Shown here piece by piece: positions 10,197 through 20,140 of a DNA stretch of 30,305 nucleotides (positions within the stretch are counted from its first letter, which is position 1; every line of letters starts with the position of its first letter). The translations under genes were made by a program, and so were the position numbers. The stretch covers positions 80,980,208 through 81,010,512 of the forward strand of contig CM044514.1 of the NCBI GenBank assembly GCA_024364805.1, read 5' to 3'. The notes under the pieces were generated by a model. The model searched no databases. It was not told the origin of the DNA and saw only the letters and a program-made list of their open reading frames with translations. The stretch comes from Euprymna scolopes (lineage: Eukaryota; Mollusca; Cephalopoda; Sepiida; Sepiolidae).

Positions 10197-10199
<3 letters not shown>

Positions 10200-10641
10200 C
10201 ATTGTACATTTTCTTGATAATTTATTGTAGTCCAACTACTCGGAAGGCTCGCCTACAACAAATTCAATTTTACGTTGGGTTAACTGTTAGAAGAATTAAT
10301 TACATTGAAATTAGTCTTTGACATGAAGAAAATATTTTTTTATCAAAATTCTTTCCTCTTCCTTGAAGTATCTGGTCTCCATTGATCCTAAGGATATGAT
10401 TATTAAAAATTTTTTAATATAATTTACATTGAATCTGATAAAGTAAAGTTTGTAAGTGTATCTTGTGTAGTTTCAGAAATCTTATCAGATACACACAAAA
10501 ATTTCGATTTTTCTTAGTATAACAGATAAATGAATTACTTGTTAGTATAAGTTGAATAATAGAATAATTTGCTGATGTTCGATTGCTTTTTGAACTACTA
10601 TCGCAAGTATAATACAGATTTCGATAGTTTATCGTGGAACA
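10197..10641. other. AT-rich spacer, nothing recognised
   Basis: No supported gene or repeat between the (AT)n tract and the T-rich tail of the following minus-strand LINE. Confidence 0.45.
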
Positions 10642-11412
10642 TTTTTCTTTTTTTACTAATTAGTCATGACTTATCAAGGCCTGGAAGCCATTTGAGGATA
10701 AAAGTTAGAGATAAGTCGGACGATAATCGCCAAAAGACAGAAAACAATGGGTGAGAGATTATATAAGAGGGCGGCTCATCAAGTATTTCTTTGCATTAGA
10801 CTTGAAGATGGCCATGCTATTGTCAGTTGGGAAATAGTTTCGTAGTGTCTTGTTCGACAGATGAGATGTTCTAGGAAAGAAACTCTGTTCATGGAAGTTT
10901 CACTTGAATTTTGTTAAAGAGAGAAAGGAAAGCTTTTTGCTGTGGCTGTAACCAGGCGAGTTCTTGCTGTGAATATTTTAAAGTCGGAGGTGGAGGACCA
11001 GCGATTGGAGTTGACACTAATCATGAACACAACGATATAGTAGAGAGAGGTTAGTAATATATCTTCTGTTTCCCTTACTAGATTGCAAAGTTTATTTTGT
11101 TCTCTATTAAGAAAAGAAAAGCAGCACCTTCAAAGATGTGACAGCAGTGCACCATCTTAGGACCTATCCAGCTCTTATAAAGGTAGAGGATTGCATCACG
11201 ATTGACATACTTTCTACAACAGTAGAATGAGCCAACCATTTTTTTTTAAATCAACTTTAGCAACCGATTTGATGCAATGCTTCCATTTTATGTCTGGGTT
11301 GAAAGTCAGTCATAGTAGCTTAAAAAGGGGGATATTCTTGGGAAGGGCCCCATTGGCTTTGATATGGGAGAATACAAATTGAAATTTCAGATAGAAAAGT
11401 GTAAAATTCTAT
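10642..11412 (-). mobile_element. LINE lineage A, old 3' fragment
   Basis: Degenerate minus-strand copy. The T-rich tail is at 10642-10655. The antisense of the conserved 3' end (GATAAGTCATGACT), then the region coding for the C-terminal part, then FNPDIKWKHCIKSVAK and FKLL near the 5' end can be followed through several frames and stops. Divergence is far greater than in the 8589 copy, so this is an old insertion. It ends within a few bases of the left inverted repeat of the mariner-like element at 11417. The mariner may have inserted into or beside it. Confidence 0.75.
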
Positions 11413-11416
11413 TATA

Positions 11417-12181
11417 CAGGGTGTTCAAAAAGTCACTGAAGCGTTGAAAATCATTGTCATTTTACCATTAATGTTTATTTTTTTTTTGTATTTCAGATAT
11501 TTTACAGATAATAGTTTGAAAATAACTTATGGCTATGTATAGTATTGAACAACATACGCAAGTTGTGAAATTTACTAAAATCAGGGGTTAATTGTATAGA
11601 CTCGAAAAGCTTATTGACAGCATTTTCATGCAAGAGATAGCCCAAGTAACAACACAATTCGAAACATTGTGCGCCGGTTGAAGACTAAGGAGCTGTACTT
11701 AATCTTTCATGAGCTGGTAGACCTCGAAATGTCATCACAAATAAAAATGTGGAAAGAATGAGAAAGCGTGGAGCAGCATCCTGAAACCTCGATTCAATGA
11801 CGTTCCACACAATTTAGAATATATTGAACATCACTACACAATATTCTGCACAGTTTAAAACTCTTTCCTTATAAAGTGCAGCTTGTTCAACACTTTAAGC
11901 TGGAAGATTCTCAAACAAGGAAAACATCAAGAATGAAATAAGGGAGTTAAATCACAATTCAGACATTCTGAAATCTGTAATAAATAACGTTTTGGAAACG
12001 ACACAAAAAAAAAATGGGTAACAGTTAAGGCATTATTTTTCATAAAGATTGTTTGAATTGTGCGGTTTTTTTAAAATTCACAACGTCTTAATCAGATTTT
12101 GTCAAAATTGCAGAAAGGTACATTCAAAAACAAATAATCTATTTGAGTTGAAAATCCTTCAGTGACTTTTTGGACACCCTG
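11417..12181 (+). mobile_element. Internally deleted mariner-type DNA transposon with intact ends
   Basis: The terminal inverted repeats CAGGGTGTTCAAAAAGTCAC and its complement at the right end (12162-12181) match at 25 of the first 26 positions. They are flanked by TA at 11415-11416 and 12182-12183, the target duplication typical of Tc1/mariner elements. Inside, remains of the N-terminal transposase are legible on the plus strand: RPRNVITNKNVERMR, TSLHNILHS, then LKLFPYKVQLVQHFKLEDSQ, the helix-turn-helix and linker region of mariner-like transposases. The DDE catalytic domain is missing, so the copy is non-autonomous. Confidence 0.88.
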
Positions 12182-12284
12182 TACATGTTGCAACAAAAAC
12201 ATAAAATTTGAATACTATGTAAAAAACAGAAAAAATTTACTAAAGAATGTAGTTTTAAATTTTGTTTGTCTCAAATGCAAATAA

Positions 12285-14259
12285 AATAGTTAATTGGATC
12301 AGAATTTGCCTTATACTCCATGTTCAAAAAGGAGGTGTTCTCTATAGCATTCAACTTAACAGATTGGCATAGACAAAAAATTCTAATTGAAACCACATAG
12401 CCAACTGTGGTACACTCTTAAATGTGACGCTGCTATTGCACATAGAAATCACTATTTTAATTGCTTTAATGATATGGCTGCTCAGAAACTTTAACCGCCT
12501 ATAGGACTGCTAGCCTTCATTGCAAAAATGTTATAGAAAACGCAAGTCTAAAGTAGTTGAGCAGAGGCTTGTTTCCCACATGCGCATCAAAGTGGGTTTC
12601 TGAAAAGATGTGTATGTTCCATCATTAATGTCAGCATCTTATAAAGTAAAACTCTTTCGAAGGACTTTGCATCAAACTCCACCCCGTGTGATTATGCTCA
12701 CTTACCCTCTGAATTTCCTCCCAGGACTGAAAATACTATGAGCAACATTCATATATCTAATGTTTCCAGACTTCTCAAAAGCGTTGATTCCACCGAACTA
12801 ACTGGCTCTGATAGCCTTCTAATCATAGTGTTAAAAACAACTGCAACCAGGACTAGCACCCATACTAAAAACTTTATTTAAACGTTGCCTTAAGAAGAGA
12901 TGCTTCTCAAAACCTTAGAAAACCCCAACAATCTATCCAGTATTTAAAAACATGGGGATCGGTCTTCTGCATTTCAGTATGGACCAATTAGCCTTCTGTG
13001 AGTAAATTGGTTGAGTGTGATAAATACAAAATTTGTCAACTACCTTAGCAAAAACATATTCAGTGACAAGCAATATGGTCTTCATTCTGAGGGATCAACA
13101 GCTGATGTGCTAACGGTAATATCACACAGTATGGCTGAATCTATTGACGATGCCTTCGTTTCCTGAGCAATAGTTCTCGGCATATCCTTTGATAGGGTTT
13201 GGCATAAAGGTCTACTTTACAAGATTTCCAATTACAGAATAACTGGAAATGTCCTCTCAATCATAAAATGTTTTCTCACTGATAGTTTTATTATAGTAGT
13301 CGTTGATCAGCAGAAATCTAAAGCTCATAGTATTAATGCTAGCATGCCTCAAGGATCCATTCCAGGACTAACTCTCTTGATCAACGATCTCCAAAATCAT
13401 ATTCTATAATTCTGTGCTGATATATGACAATACTTCAAAGACTGATAATGACGAGGATCTTTCTGATTCTCTCTCCTCCAACCTGGAGCATGTGCTACAG
13501 TGGGGTAAAAATTGGCTAATTACCTTTAATCAAACTTTCATCTTTTCACTACCAGTGCTTATATTCCCACTTGGCCTCTGCTGATCTTCACCCCTAACCT
13601 CACGGATTTTAATTGCCAAAATCATAGGAAAAATGGTGGGATTGTTCTATCGCCTCAAAAAGTATCTTACTCCCGAGCACTACTCTTCCTGTACAAGATT
13701 CAAATACGTCCTGAGATAGAGTACAGTTGCCAAATTAGAGCGGGGAGCTCCTAAGACAGCATACAAAACCGTCTTTGAAATTTGGTAGCCAAAAATATTT
13801 TTGCTTCCCTACTTTTTCACAGAAGAGACATTATGAGTCTCTCTGCTCTATCATCACTTCTATAGTAGGTACTAGACTGAGCCTTAACCTTTGATTCCCC
13901 CCTGTAAAACGTTCACAACAAATACTTGTCCCGCTACAACAACCGTCAATAACTTCCCTCACTATCTAGTTGTGCCTAAAACTTAACGAAAATTCCATAA
14001 GCAACGTTTCCTTCCTAGAACTGTTCGTCAGTGGAACACTATACTGTGGGTCTGCTTTCCGGCTAAATATAGCATGGTCATTTTCAAATCTAATGTGAAC
14101 AAGTTCTTGCTGAGCCACTCTTAAATAATCGAGCTACACCCAAGCCCCACTATTACTGATAATGTGGTCACCATATACCTAACACTTCACTCTTATCCTC
14201 GAGTGACCCCCGTGCCTTGATAAGCGGTGACCACCATAAGTAAAAAAGAAAAAAAAAAA
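12285..14259 (+). mobile_element. LINE lineage A, long decayed copy (linker, RT, 3' end)
   Basis: Plus-strand copy starting in the linker between endonuclease and RT: SEFALYSMFKKEVFS, QLWYTLKCDAAIAHRNHYF and HCKNVIENAS align with SELRLCFMFKNCVSS, QPWFSPECATAITHRNDFF and HCKRVIKNA in the 19252-22290 copy. The RT follows: FASNST, FPPRTENTMSNIHISNVSRL, KQYGLHSEGSTADVLTV (fingers), FDRVWHKGLLYKISNYRI (motif A region, near 13190), INASMPQGSIPG (motif B), then a destroyed YADD region near 13415. The 3' end carries the lineage's CTTGATAAGCGGTGA signature before an A-rich tail (14242-14259). Many stops, frameshifts and deletions make it old. The 5' end, near 12285, is the least certain boundary. Confidence 0.85.
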
Positions 14260-14349
14260 GACTTTAATAAGACATCACATAGAATTTTGTACTCAGTTCT
14301 GCATAGCAGTTGCTACATATGTGAATTGGAATAATATTAACATTAGGTT

Positions 14350-14363
14350 TAAAAAAAAAAAAA
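14350..14363. repeat. Poly-A run
   Basis: Thirteen or so A in a row between two plus-strand LINE copies. It may mark the tail of an unrecognisable insertion at about 14260-14350. Confidence 0.5.
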
Positions 14364-14383
14364 CTAATAAAAAGCATAAAAGA

Positions 14384-14692
14384 TCTTGATTATAAAATTG
14401 GAACAAATATACTGAGGACGTTGCCAAGACTGCTGCAAAGAATGAAGGCTCCCTCTACCGTGCTAGAAAATTACTTACACAAGAGAGTATTCTATACTTA
14501 TACAAAACCACAGTTCGTCCCTGCATGGAGTATTGTTGCCACATCTGCGTTGGTGCAAATGCCACTAGTCTCTCACTCTTAGACAAGGTTAGAAATCTGA
14601 TAGGTGGTTTCTATCAGCTAAGCTTCAACTTCTGTCCCATTGTCGCAATGTCGCATTCCTGTGACTGTTTTATAAGTACTTTAATAATTGCA
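14384..14692 (+). mobile_element. LINE lineage B, internal fragment
   Basis: Reads WNKYTEDVAKTAAKNEGSLY, RARKLLTQESILYLYKTTVR, PCMEYCCHI and LLDKVR, then shifts frame to KLQLLSHCRNVAFL near 14620-14660. This is the post-palm RT region, closest to the lineage B copies (same TAAKN and GSLYRA phrases). It lacks the RT core, 3' untranslated region and tail, so both ends are lost. It starts about 125 bases after the tail of the lineage A copy. Confidence 0.85.
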
Positions 14693-15064
14693 GTTTCATT
14701 TCTATTTCTTTTCATCTTGTACAAGTTTTGATTCTTAAATATTAACTTTCTAACATTTATTCTTAAACAATTTTAAAAATTTTATTTTACGACTAGAAAA
14801 AAAAAATTACCCGTGGGGTATCACATTGAGCTTAGATTGTTGGAATTGGGGAATAAATAAATTTCCAAGGCTATTAAAAAAAAATCCCAAATCAGTTTTT
14901 CTGTTCCATAATGTGATTTGCAAATTACTCCTAATCATAACAATTAAAAATGATTTTTTTCAAACATTACTCAATCCCAAAACCAAGGAATATTTTAGCA
15001 TAAATTTTGTATTATGAAAATGTGTACGAACAAAGCTTAACAGAAATACGGGATCAATTTTATT
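14693..15064. other. AT-rich spacer, nothing recognised
   Basis: Opposing small frames at 14826-15017 (+) and 14960-15163 (-) have no motifs. The second runs through the hairpin that follows. Confidence 0.45.
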
Positions 15065-15165
15065 CTTTGTAACTAGCTTTAAATATCTATTTAAGAAATA
15101 CGCCAGACTTATTTTGGTCTGGGCATATACCTTCAATAGATATTTAAAGAGCGTTACAAACAACG
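15065..15165. repeat. Compact hairpin repeat
   Basis: Arms of about 44-49 bases (15065-15108 and 15116-15165) share TTTAAATATCTATT and GTTTGTAAC/GTTACAAAC in inverted order around a loop of 7 bases. It is long enough for a stable cruciform or RNA stem. No coding potential. Confidence 0.75.
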
Positions 15166-16028
15166 AAACTTAGACAAAAGTGGCTGAAATTCTAATGCAA
15201 CCAGACATCAGAATCTTTAAATGGAATAATTCTCTTGACACAAACTTTGTATTTACCCGTGGCAGATGATTGGAATTTGCTTCTGACAAGAAACTTGAAG
15301 ACTTGGACATTCTGTTTCAGATTTTCATTGTGCCTATTAATCTTATTCTTGGGTTGCGTCTATTTATTTGGCAATGTCCATGTCTCCTCCTACATAGTTT
15401 ACACTCTTCTCTTCTTCTTCTCTGTAGTCATGTGCACATGTTATTTAGTCATTCTACCCTTGTATTCATACCTGCATTTGGTGCGTTCGCCATTCGAATT
15501 GGTCTTCACGGTTGAACACTCATCGTATTTAGTGAGAGTTCTTTGTTTTGCATATTTTCTTGGCTCCAACACCAAACTTACTAGTGGACATGACTGAGAC
15601 ACTTGATAGCTCACTGAACCAATCTGTAAAGGTCAAGTCACTTCATATCCAGAAAGCGACCTCAATCATTTGTGAATATTCTATATAGTTTGTTTGCATA
15701 CGTTTATATGAGAGAAGCAATGGTATTATTTAATAACTTCGTCTGAGCTGAAAATAAAAGAAAAGCGGAAAAGGTTTGATATGGAATAAGTGAGAAAGAG
15801 AATAAATCTTTAAGACAAAAATAACTTGACACTGTTTTCTTTTTGTTTTTTCACTTAGTAGTTCTGATATTTTGTTCTTTTCTGCACTTGTGATTCTAAA
15901 ATAAAATGTTTTATGCTTTCCAATAAATTGATGAGATTATCTTAAGTATTTCACTTAGATATCCTCTTTTAGCCATTTGACAGGTATATTTACATATGGT
16001 GTCAAATATTACCATATTGTATGTACGC

Positions 16029-16030
<2 letters not shown>
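15166..16030. other. Spacer with one hydrophobic open frame of doubtful meaning
   Basis: The frame at 15235-15597 encodes 120 residues with two strongly hydrophobic stretches (LCLLILFLGCVYLFG and YIVYTLLFFFSVVMCTC). It has only a TTG at its start, T-rich sequence readily gives such frames, and an overlapping frame also stays open. I do not call it a gene. The rest is AT-rich. Confidence 0.4.

Positions 16031-16068
<38 letters not shown>
16031..16068. repeat. (TG)n microsatellite
   Basis: Nineteen TG units without interruption. Confidence 0.95.
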
Positions 16069-16069
<1 letters not shown>

Positions 16070-16344
16070 TACCACAGTGATGGTTGTAAAACATATCTGT
16101 GGTGGATAATAAATATTAATTTATAAAAATAGTTATATATAAGCAAGAAAACTCGAAATTGGATCAGCACTAAATTGACAGCAGATCATAGAAAAAAGTG
16201 GCTTGATGTCGTATAAGATAAGGGCTATATCAATAATAAATGATTATCAAATGTCCTTAGCTTTAATACTCAAGTAGTTTCACGGTATCACCGATTATCA
16301 GAAATGTCTCCAACTGGTTTCCATAACTGATTTCTAGTTGCTGT
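16069..16344. other. AT-rich spacer, nothing recognised
   Basis: No gene, RNA or repeat end was supported between the two microsatellites. Confidence 0.45.
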
Positions 16345-16369
16345 GTATATATATATATATATATATATA
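16345..16369. repeat. (TA)n microsatellite
   Basis: About twelve TA units. A minus-strand frame that crosses it (16263-16520) gets its Ile-Tyr run from this repeat. Confidence 0.95.
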
Positions 16370-16532
16370 GTGTATATTTAGGCAGCATCTTCTCATTCAA
16401 ACAAATGTTATTGCAGAGCATGGAATTCCTCTGTTTTATTATCTTCTTTTTCATTTTCTCCAATCTCCGAATCGTTTTCTTTGTGTTTTTTGTTTTCAAG
16501 ATTGTATAAGTTGGATCCATAGCGAGCGCTTT

Positions 16533-17045
16533 NNNNNNNNNNNNNNNNNNNNNNNNNNNNNNNNNNNNNNNNNNNNNNNNNNNNNNNNNNNNNNNNNNNN
16601 NNNNNNNNNNNNNNNNNNNNNNNNNNNNNNNNNNNNNNNNNNNNNNNNNNNNNNNNNNNNNNNNNNNNNNNNNNNNNNNNNNNNNNNNNNNNNNNNNNNN
16701 NNNNNNNNNNNNNNNNNNNNNNNNNNNNNNNNNNNNNNNNNNNNNNNNNNNNNNNNNNNNNNNNNNNNNNNNNNNNNNNNNNNNNNNNNNNNNNNNNNNN
16801 NNNNNNNNNNNNNNNNNNNNNNNNNNNNNNNNNNNNNNNNNNNNNNNNNNNNNNNNNNNNNNNNNNNNNNNNNNNNNNNNNNNNNNNNNNNNNNNNNNNN
16901 NNNNNNNNNNNNNNNNNNNNNNNNNNNNNNNNNNNNNNNNNNNNNNNNNNNNNNNNNNNNNNNNNNNNNNNNNNNNNNNNNNNNNNNNNNNNNNNNNNNN
17001 NNNNNNNNNNNNNNNNNNNNNNNNNNNNNNNNNNNNNNNNNNNNN
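16533..17045. other. Assembly gap (513 N)
   Basis: Unknown bases. The true gap size and the continuity of the flanks are not known from this sequence. Confidence 0.99.
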
Positions 17046-17396
17046 ATCGAACTAGTCAGAGAGGTAGAGAGTTAATCTTCGCGACTATGTGTTTGTAGTA
17101 TAGCCTATGAAGTTAATATTATTAGATACATTCGTCTAATAGGCAGTTAAATTGTTTTTTTTCTAACAAATTATTTTTCTGCGAAATGTTTTTGATTACG
17201 AGGTTAGTTGTCTGCAGTTTTTATAATAGATAATAAATTTTAATTTTTGCTATCATTGAGTCACGTATCGACGGATTATATTTTTTTAGAATAGTTTTAT
17301 CAGCTTTGGAGTTCTTGTGTAGCTGATTGCGGTAACATATTTGAATAGTTTAAGATATATATAGAGAGTTGTTTTCTCGGTTAAAAAAGCATTGTT
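17046..17396. other. AT-rich spacer after the gap
   Basis: No supported feature. It may be the outer part of the foldback that follows. Confidence 0.4.
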
Positions 17397-17742
17397 TAAG
17401 TAAGTTTAGAAAGCCAATTCAATGCAGATTTCTTTTTTTAAATGAAGACTTCTATTTGTTTATAAATCAAACTTTTCAACATCACGCCTTCGTCAAAATA
17501 GACAGTTTTTTTTTTCATTTTTATTCCCTCGTGACCAAATGCCACTAAGAACAATAAGACCCGTGCATTGTTAATCAACAGTCATTTTTACATTTTCTAA
17601 GCCAGAAGATACGTGAGGAGAAAAAATATTGTCTTCTCTTGACGAAGACTTAATGACGTCGAAAAGTTCGATTTATGAACAAATGAATGTGTTTATCAAA
17701 AACCAAATCTGCATTGTATTGGCTTGCTAAACTTATATTTTG
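17397..17742. repeat. Foldback element, ~346 bp
   Basis: Inverted arms of about 100 bases: 17397-17496 and 17639-17742. Outer parts share AATGCAGATTT and AAGTTTAG, inner parts TTATAAATC.AACTTTT and CTTCGTCAA. The right arm holds GACGAAGACTTAATGACGTC followed by GAAAAGTTCG, a motif also seen in the hairpin at 6811-6975. The 142-base centre is AT-rich. It fits a non-autonomous foldback or MITE. No transposase was seen. Confidence 0.75.
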
Positions 17743-18392
17743 AATTTTTATACACATATATATTGTTTGATTTGTGATATTTGAATGAATGTTACTTAAG
17801 GAGATAATTTGAATATGATTGGATGCTCTTCTAAATTCGGATGCCCGAGACTGCACCTCCATCGCCCCTCCCTGGATGCCACTGCATACTTATAATATTT
17901 TTGACTCTTTTCCAAGAGTTTGGGTTTCGAACCGCAGTTTGAAACGCCTAATATGTCTAATTACACTGAAGTGTTACGATACAGTGAAATAGCTGTTTGT
18001 AGATATATATTTGATTGCGTATGTTTGGATTTTTGTTTCTGAAAATGATTCCTGCCAAATTGTAGATAAGTTTTTAACTGAATTATTTATTGGCCAAATG
18101 CGCAAAATACAGACCCCCTGCTTTTCCGAAAAGAAAGCGATGCCCGCAACGTAAGTGTATTTGTTTATCTACCTAATCAGTGTGAAATTGGCGTTTAAAT
18201 TGTATGACTTGAATAATTAATTTATCAGCTTTTATATGACAAAACAAATTGGAATTGCTGATGCATTAAGGTAACTTTTAGGGAGATTATTACTATTAAA
18301 GCAACGTTTTCAAGTGTGTAAACGTTGGTTTTGTTATGATTAATGTAATCTCTTTCATGTTTTATTAAAAGTCTGGTTGAAATTTCACTCAC
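17743..18392. other. Spacer, nothing recognised
   Basis: Includes a less AT-rich patch near 17850-17945 but no supported gene. The minus-strand frame at 17650-17862 lies mostly on the foldback arm. Confidence 0.45.
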
Positions 18393-18483
18393 TTACAACT
18401 GGATTTTACCAAGTACTTTATCCATTACGCCATAGGACCTTGCATAGCGTAGTGGATAAAGTACTTGATATTTTCAGTTGTAA
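18393..18483. repeat. Near-perfect palindrome containing a tRNA-like A box
   Basis: Arms 18393-18430 and 18447-18483 match at nearly every base (ACTTTATCCATTACGC against GCGTAGTGGATAAAGT) around a 16-base loop. The right arm continues TAGCGTAGTGG, a full match to the Pol III A-box consensus, and leads straight into the SINE-like copy that follows. It looks like two heads of the same SINE joined head to head. Confidence 0.7.
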
Positions 18484-18750
18484 ATTCAACTCTTTTGGAA
18501 GTTGATAATTTAATCCTCAATGGAGGTGACATTCAAAATATAATTGCAAATTACTTAGGACTTCTTCCAAGTCATGGCTGACAGAACGAGAGCATACTAC
18601 CCCCTTGAATTAAATATGAGCTCCATTAAAAAATTCTGTGCAAATTCCCGCATTCGACAAGCTACATCTGAATGTCGGAGGTTACATTGACTGAAAAGTT
18701 GTGAAAATAATACTCAAGAAAAGAACAGTAATCCGAAAAATCCAAATAAC
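18440..18750 (+). mobile_element. tRNA-like SINE (family S), copy 1
   Basis: Starts with the A-box-like TAGCGTAGTGGATAAAG. A weak B-box-like region follows near 18510, where the minus-strand sister copy at 24000-24262 keeps GGTTCAATCC. The body continues through AATATAATTGCAAATTA, then GTCGGAGGTTACAT, then GTGAAAATAATACTCAAGA. Copies in the 24-kb cluster share these blocks in the same order. A tRNA-derived promoter is inferred from the boxes. The A-to-B spacing, about 60 bases, is longer than in a tRNA. Confidence 0.6.
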
Positions 18751-18751
18751 A

Positions 18752-18905
18752 CAGGGTGAGGCAGAGCAACTTGCTTATTTGAATAACATCTTTTCAAACT
18801 CTGAATCTATACAGAATTTGGAATGGAACTATTTATTTAATATACAGGGTAAATTGTTCTTATTCCATCAGTCATGGCCGAGTAGAAGTGTTAATGTTTG
18901 TTATT
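18752..18905 (-). mobile_element. Family S body fragment, inverted against copy 1
   Basis: Shares AACTCTGAATCTATACAGAA, TTTATTTAAT and CATCAGTCATGGCCGAGTAG with the minus-strand copy at 24285-24580, and abuts copy 1 in opposite orientation. The 18393-18905 block is therefore a set of inverted pieces of one family. Confidence 0.6.
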
Positions 18906-19251
18906 GCTAGTTATAACCTGTGGTAAGGATGTAACCTTTGACCTTGAAAAGAGTATTGATTAAATTCCGTTCTAAATGATAAAGCCAGTCAGTACTCTAC
19001 TTGATTCGGAAAGCCGGACAGCAGACGCTTTTTATGTCCCTATACATAACCTTGCTATGGTCTATTCTTGAGCATACCATCCATCCAACACAAACTTGTA
19101 ACGTCTTCAAACGGTGGTAGCCATGATGCGGACAGGATTATTCATGCCTACATATAAAAAATCGCTTCAAAAACTAAATCTGTTATCACTTGATAACTTT
19201 TGTGTGACATGATAGATTTATATATATTTATATACAAATAAATATCTTGAT
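18906..19251. other. Spacer, nothing recognised
   Basis: Moderately AT-rich non-coding sequence up to the 3' end of the large minus-strand LINE. Confidence 0.45.
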
Positions 19252-20059
19252 TTTTATTTACAAAGTAGTCGCCACTTATCGAGGCCCGGAGACCACTCGA
19301 GGATAAGGGTTAATGAATGTATAGTAGCAAATGGGACAATATCGTAGTAATCGTAATTTGGTAAATTGGATTACTTAAAGGGATGGCTCATCAAGAATTT
19401 GTTTACATTGGACTTGAAGGCAATCATATTGTAGTCAGCTGAAAAGCAGGGAAACGGAAGAGAATTCCACAGGTGTGCAATTCTAAGTTCATGGAATCAA
19501 CGTTTATGTTTCCAAACAGATAAATGATGCGAGAAGTTAGTGATAGTGGTTTCAGTTAAACGAGTGCTTTTATGAAAGTTTGCCATGGGGGGGTGGGACC
19601 ATAGATTGGAACTCAAACGAGCACTTGACATGAAAATAATGATAAAGCAGAGACAAGCTGTGGGAAAGAGTTTGCAGGGAAGAGAAAAGGGTATCCCTCA
19701 CTAGGCTATGAAGTCTATTTTGAACTCTGTCAGGCAGGATAAGTTGCTACTAGCAGCTCCTGCCTAGATGTGGCAACAGTACTCAATCCTTGGACGTACT
19801 TGACTCTTATACATGTAGAGAACTGCATCAGAAGTGAGATATCTCTTGGAGTAGTATAATGATCCCACCATTTTTCCAGCGACCTTGGCAACAGATTTGA
19901 TGTACGTGTTCCATTTCGGATCAGGAGCTTGTCAAAACATGGAGCCTCCATAAGATGAGAACCATTCATTTCAATTAATGCCAGACGGGGATCCGAGTGT
20001 TGATGATGGAAAGATAGAAGCTTGGTTTTAGATGCATAAAAATTAACCAACTACCTCAT

Positions 20060-20140
20060 TGTCCAAGTTCTATCTGATTCTCTTTCCTCTGGTCTTGAGC
20101 ATGTGGTACAAATGCTCAAGATCAGAAGAAAGAGAATCAG
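20060..20140. repeat. Inverted duplication inside the LINE
   Basis: CTGATTCTCTTTCCTCTGGT onward (20074-20102) is the reverse complement of 20112-20140, with a 9-base spacer. On the plus strand, 20062-20111 reads as sense LINE (coding for VLSDSLSSGLEHVVQ), although the LINE on both sides is antisense. So a segment of about 50 bases has been copied and inverted in place. Confidence 0.88.

Noticed and set aside
10100-10321. 73-residue frame with an Ile-Tyr run
   Set aside because: The run is the (AT)n microsatellite in translation.
10755-10770. TATATAAGAG as a TATA box
   Set aside because: Lies within the antisense 3' region of an old LINE; no gene downstream.
15235-15597. 120-residue hydrophobic frame resembling a membrane protein
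   Set aside because: Starts at TTG, with no ATG, promoter or splice context; T-rich DNA gives hydrophobic translations by chance, and another frame is open over the same bases.
16263-16520. 85-residue minus-strand frame with a Lys-rich N-terminus
   Set aside because: Crosses a (TA)n repeat and runs close to the gap; no recognisable domain.
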